A stretch of 8,493 nucleotides of DNA, taken from assembly GCA_030428405.1 (NCBI GenBank), contig JAUIEH010000094.1, positions 1 through 8,493 of the forward strand. The letters run 5' to 3'. How positions within the stretch are numbered: the first letter of the stretch is position 1; each line of letters opens with the position of its first letter. The notes beneath the pieces were generated by a model. That model saw only the letters and a program-made list of their open reading frames with translations. It searched no databases and was not told the origin of the DNA. The position numbers were made by a program, and so were the translations under genes. This document shows positions 5,837 to 8,493 of this stretch, piece after piece. Origin of the DNA: Alphaproteobacteria bacterium. GTDB taxonomy: Bacteria > Pseudomonadota > Alphaproteobacteria > Caulobacterales > Maricaulaceae.

Positions 5837-7270
5837 CTAGAACTGGAAGTAAACGAACGGCGCTGCTTCAAGCGGATAGATCGCCAGCGCCAGCGCCACG
5901 GCTGCGCCCATGGCGGACCAATAAAGCGTCGGGCGTCCGCGCAGCGAAATCGTATGCAGACCCAACGAACGCCGCCGTCCGATCAGCGCATCCACGATCA
6001 CCAGAACCGGCACCATCCAGATGGCGGCCGTCAGCTGGCCTGCGCCGCCGTCGCGCACGCCCAGGAAAGCGCCGAACACAGCCAAACCGTCTTCCCAGCT
6101 CTCCGCGCGGAAGAGACCGCGCTGCTGCACGACGAAGGCCTGCGTCACCGCGACGCCGAAAATCCAGTAAACCGTCTTGGGCACGCGCTCGACGATGCGC
6201 AGCGGGCGCTCGATATAGCGGCGATAAGCCTTGTGAATGATCAGGCCGACGCCCTGCAGCGTGCCCCAAACCACGAAAGTCCAGGCCGCGCCGTGCCACA
6301 ATCCGCCCAGAAACATCGTGAGGAACAGATTGCGGTAGTAGAACAAGGTCGAGCCGCGATTGCCGCCCAGCGGGATGTAGAGATAGTCGCGCAGGAAATT
6401 CGACAGCGAGATGTGCCAGCGCCGCCAATATTCCGTCGTCGAAGCGGCGGTGAACGGGAAGCGGAAATTGATCGGCAGCGTGTAGCCGAAGAAGCGACCG
6501 ACGCCGACAGCCATTTGCGTGTAGCCGGCGAAGTCGAAATACATCTGCGCCGCGAACACCATCGAGGCTGCAATCACGGCCGCGTTGGAATAAGCGCCCA
6601 TATCGGCGAACACCGGATCGGCGATCGGCGCCAGATTGTCCGCAATCAATGCTTTATAGACGAAGCCCGTCGCGAAGGCGCGCAGACCCGCCGCCATGCG
6701 TGGGTTCGACCAGCGCTTCTCGCGCTCCATTTGCGGGAAGAACTTGGCCGCGCGCACGATGGGGCCGGCCACCAGCTGAGGGAAGAACGCTATGTAGAGC
6801 GCAACGCGGCTCAGGCGGTTCTCGGCGGGGCAGTGGCCGCGATAAACGTCGATGACGTACGAGATCGCCTGGAAGACATAAAAGCTGACGCCGACCGGCA
6901 AGAGGATGCGCAACATCGGCTCATTGGCGTGGAAGCCGACGGACTCGATCAGCCGGATGCCGTTGTCGACGAAGAAGTTGAAATATTTGAAGAAGGCCAG
7001 AATGGCGAGATTGGAGCCGACTCCGAAAGCGAGCCACCAGCCGCGCGCAGACCCGCTGGAATGCTTGCGCGCAACGCCAAGGCCCGAGACATAGGACAAC
7101 AAAATGACGATGCCGATGAGGCCCAAAAAGCGCCAGTCCCACCAGCCATAGAAAACAGCCGAGGCGACGAGCAGCAGCCAGAGCCGCGCTTCCTTGCCGC
7201 GCAGAACAAACCAGTAAAGCCCGAAGACAATCGGGAAAAAGATCAGGAATGCGGCCGATGTGAAAATCAT
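5837..7270 (-). CDS. MBOAT family O-acyltransferase (AlgI-like)
   Basis: A 477-residue polytopic inner-membrane protein with about ten or more hydrophobic helices, the usual length for AlgI-type enzymes. The family landmarks are all present: LPVGVSFYVFQAISYVIDVY (124-143), AGPIVRAAKFFPQ (168-180), YFDFAGYTQMAVG (244-256), YWRRWHISLSNFLRDYLYIP (281-300) followed by LGGNR, and GLWHGAAWTFVVWG (323-336). His326 in GLWHGA is the conserved catalytic His of the family; His286 in RRWHISL is the second conserved one. AlgI-type proteins take an acyl group (acetyl in studied cases) from a cytoplasmic donor and pass it across the membrane for esterification of a surface polysaccharide, with an SGNH/AlgJ-like partner. 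That partner is the upstream gene, which overlaps by four bases (ATGA), so the two are translationally coupled. GGAG lies eight bases before the start. The glycan substrate cannot be told from the sequence. Confidence 0.93.
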   Translation of the reverse strand: MIFTSAAFLIFFPIVFGLYWFVLRGKEARLWLLLVASAVFYGWWDWRFLGLIGIVILLSYVSGLGVARKHSSGSARGWWLAFGVGSNLAILAFFKYFNFFVDNGIRLIESVGFHANEPMLRILLPVGVSFYVFQAISYVIDVYRGHCPAENRLSRVALYIAFFPQLVAGPIVRAAKFFPQMEREKRWSNPRMAAGLRAFATGFVYKALIADNLAPIADPVFADMGAYSNAAVIAASMVFAAQMYFDFAGYTQMAVGVGRFFGYTLPINFRFPFTAASTTEYWRRWHISLSNFLRDYLYIPLGGNRGSTLFYYRNLFLTMFLGGLWHGAAWTFVVWGTLQGVGLIIHKAYRRYIERPLRIVERVPKTVYWIFGVAVTQAFVVQQRGLFRAESWEDGLAVFGAFLGVRDGGAGQLTAAIWMVPVLVIVDALIGRRRSLGLHTISLRGRPTLYWSAMGAAVALALAIYPLEAAPFVYFQF

Positions 7271-8430
7271 TCTGCGCTCTCCGTCACTTCACCGGCGACG
7301 GACGAACCGTCGGCGTCCGCATCGCCCTCGCCACCCTCGTCTGCGCTGTTCGCCGCGCTCAGCGCCATGTCGACGAGGCCCTCTTCGATCAGACGGTCAG
7401 CGAGCCAAAGCGTGTAAATGCGCGCGCCTTCGGGATGAACGTGACGGTAATCCGACCACAAATCCGGATCGTTGAGCCGACTCAGCAGCGCATCGTCTTC
7501 AGAGGACAGACAAAGTGCATCGCCCTGGCGTTCGCAGGCGACCTCGAAATAGGCGCGCCGGTCTGCGGGCACGACGGCGGGGATGTAATAGTGAATGTGC
7601 TCGATGCCGAGCCCGCGCAGATAAGAGCGCTGCGCCTCGCGGAAATCGACGGCCCATTGCGGCGGATCGAAAGTCGGCTCGGCGTCGCGCGCAGACAGCC
7701 CTTCCGCGACGATCTCGGCGTCGATGTCCTCGCGCTGCTCTTCCAGCGGTTCGAAGGCGCGTTCGGACTCGATGTTCTCAATGTGGTTGAGCGTGCGCAG
7801 CTGGCCGACATTGAGCCAGTTCAGGCCCGCATGCAGACCGCCGACGCCGGCGTGATAGCCCCAGCGCACGATGCCTGGACGCCAGTCGCGCAAGAAGCCG
7901 ATCGCGAACCAGACCGACTGGCGCGGCCCAAGCTGGGAAATCGTGCGATTGGAGAATTTTGAGATGTCGAAGACATAGCTCGGCGTCTCATCCGTCGGCG
8001 CAGCGATCTCAAGCAGCATCACCTCGGGCGCGCGATGGGCGCGCATATATTGACGAATGTGATTGTCGCGCTCGAACAATGAGGCGCCTTCGATCGACAC
8101 CGAAACGGCGCGCACGTCATAGCCGCGCGCATTCAGCGTTTCGGTCAAAAGGTCGTCGTCGATGGCGTTGCGGCTCATCGAGGTGCCCCACAACATGATC
8201 GTCGGACGCCCGTCATCAGTTTCGATCGCGTGCGCTGCAAAGCGCGCGAGCTGGTCGTCAGGGTAAAGCGCGAAAACATGCGCCGCCGTCTTGATGCCCG
8301 CCGCGACGACGACGAGCCCCGCCAGAAACGCCGCCGCAGAGCCGATCAGGCCGCCGCGCGGCACGGCGCGCAAGACGCCCGTCACAAGGGCGAGCAGCAC
8401 CAGCGCTACGATCAAAACGACGAAGTGCAT
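7267..8430 (-). CDS. Membrane-anchored SGNH/AlgJ-like protein, partner of the MBOAT acyltransferase
   Basis: A 387-residue protein with two N-terminal membrane helices (about 2-20 and 28-55) and a large soluble domain expected in the periplasm. IMLWGTSMSRNAI (78-90) is the first SGNH block with GTS in place of GDS, putting the nucleophile at Ser84. WSDYRHVHPEGARIYT (325-340) supplies the closing D-x-x-H pair (Asp327, His330), and the GA after it is typical of polysaccharide O-acetylation partners such as AlgJ/AlgX and similar proteins beside MBOAT genes. Its role would be the last acyl-transfer step onto, or ester removal from, a surface glycan. Residues 358-387 form a low-complexity acidic Ala/Gly/Asp/Glu/Ser tail. 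A TTG at 8451 would add seven residues, but its codons cover the AGGGAG of the ATG at 8430, so I take 8430. Its stop overlaps the MBOAT start (ATGA). Confidence 0.8.
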   Translation of the reverse strand: MHFVVLIVALVLLALVTGVLRAVPRGGLIGSAAAFLAGLVVVAAGIKTAAHVFALYPDDQLARFAAHAIETDDGRPTIMLWGTSMSRNAIDDDLLTETLNARGYDVRAVSVSIEGASLFERDNHIRQYMRAHRAPEVMLLEIAAPTDETPSYVFDISKFSNRTISQLGPRQSVWFAIGFLRDWRPGIVRWGYHAGVGGLHAGLNWLNVGQLRTLNHIENIESERAFEPLEEQREDIDAEIVAEGLSARDAEPTFDPPQWAVDFREAQRSYLRGLGIEHIHYYIPAVVPADRRAYFEVACERQGDALCLSSEDDALLSRLNDPDLWSDYRHVHPEGARIYTLWLADRLIEEGLVDMALSAANSADEGGEGDADADGSSVAGEVTESAE

Positions 8431-8435
8431 AGGAA

Positions 8436-8441
8436 CTCCCT
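8436..8441 (-). promoter_or_regulatory. Ribosome-binding site for the SGNH/AlgJ-like gene
   Basis: AGGGAG on the minus strand lies five bases before the ATG at 8430 and decides the start. It abuts the foot of the hairpin at 8442-8462, so pairing there could influence ribosome access. Confidence 0.6.
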
Positions 8442-8462
8442 CGCGTGCCAAGAAGGCACGCG
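8442..8462. repeat. Perfect 8-bp inverted repeat in the leader of the SGNH-MBOAT operon
   Basis: CGCGTGCC and GGCACGCG flank a 5-base spacer (AAGAA on the plus strand), with no mismatch. In RNA of the minus strand this gives a stable stem directly upstream of the Shine-Dalgarno sequence; as DNA it could be a dimer-binding operator. No T-run follows on either strand, which argues against an intrinsic terminator. Confidence 0.7.
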
Positions 8463-8471
8463 CTCTTGTGC

Positions 8472-8493
8472 CTATCGCAAAAAAGCTGCCGAT
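8472..8493 (-). terminator. Possible end of an intrinsic terminator from the gene beyond the right edge
   Basis: On the minus strand the last bases read ATCGGCAGC followed by TTTTTT and GCG. A GC-containing arm running straight into six T residues is how the 3' half of an intrinsic terminator looks. The 5' arm would lie outside the window, so the hairpin itself cannot be seen. Confidence 0.25.

Noticed and set aside
5828..7417. A 529-codon plus-strand open frame opposite the MBOAT gene
   Set aside because: Its composition (Arg, Gln, Asp, His, Ala rich) is that of an antisense shadow, and the opposite strand encodes an unmistakable MBOAT protein.
8463..8493. A sigma-54 type promoter suggested by GGCAC near the SGNH gene start
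   Set aside because: No TTGC element follows at the required spacing after either GGCAC copy on the minus strand.

Overview
This is a GC-rich window with densely packed, conserved bacterial genes. Codon usage is strongly biased to G/C at third positions, and many genes overlap by 1-14 bases. The phosphomannomutase has features I associate with alphaproteobacterial homologues (FREYDARWWF near the N-terminus, RGYDDGL after the sugar loop). I therefore read the host as an alphaproteobacterium, possibly of the Caulobacterales/Hyphomonadales type; the lineage below class level is a guess. There are no RNA genes, insertion sequences, phage genes or CRISPR arrays that I can see.

Layout. At the left edge, the first 12 codons of a histidine-phosphatase gene (probably phosphoglycerate mutase, gpmA) run out of the window on the minus strand. 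It is divergent from a phosphomannomutase/phosphoglucomutase (232-1752, +). After a gap with two GC-rich hairpins comes a tight plus-strand cluster: a DUF4956 membrane protein (1898-2671), a SdiA-regulated/YjiK-like beta-propeller lipoprotein (2671-3540, TGATG overlap) and an exported Shewanella-like PPP-type phosphatase (3527-4681, 14-base overlap). Only 10 bases later a minus-strand cluster ends. Read in its own direction, that cluster is an SGNH/AlgJ-like membrane-anchored protein (8430-7267), an AlgI-like MBOAT O-acyltransferase (7270-5837, ATGA overlap) and an exported CotH-like atypical kinase candidate (5762-4692).

How the genes may work together. The MBOAT/SGNH pair is the standard two-protein arrangement for moving acyl groups across the inner membrane onto a surface glycan. 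The phosphomannomutase would feed sugar nucleotides for such a glycan. The more unusual part is the convergence of an exported CotH-like kinase candidate with an exported PPP-type phosphatase that is co-transcribed with DUF4956. DUF4956 and CotH are families I know as recurrent neighbours (often together with VTC polyphosphate polymerases), so the window may hold an envelope phosphorylation/dephosphorylation module joined to a glycan acylation system. That link is inference from gene order and motifs, not demonstrated.
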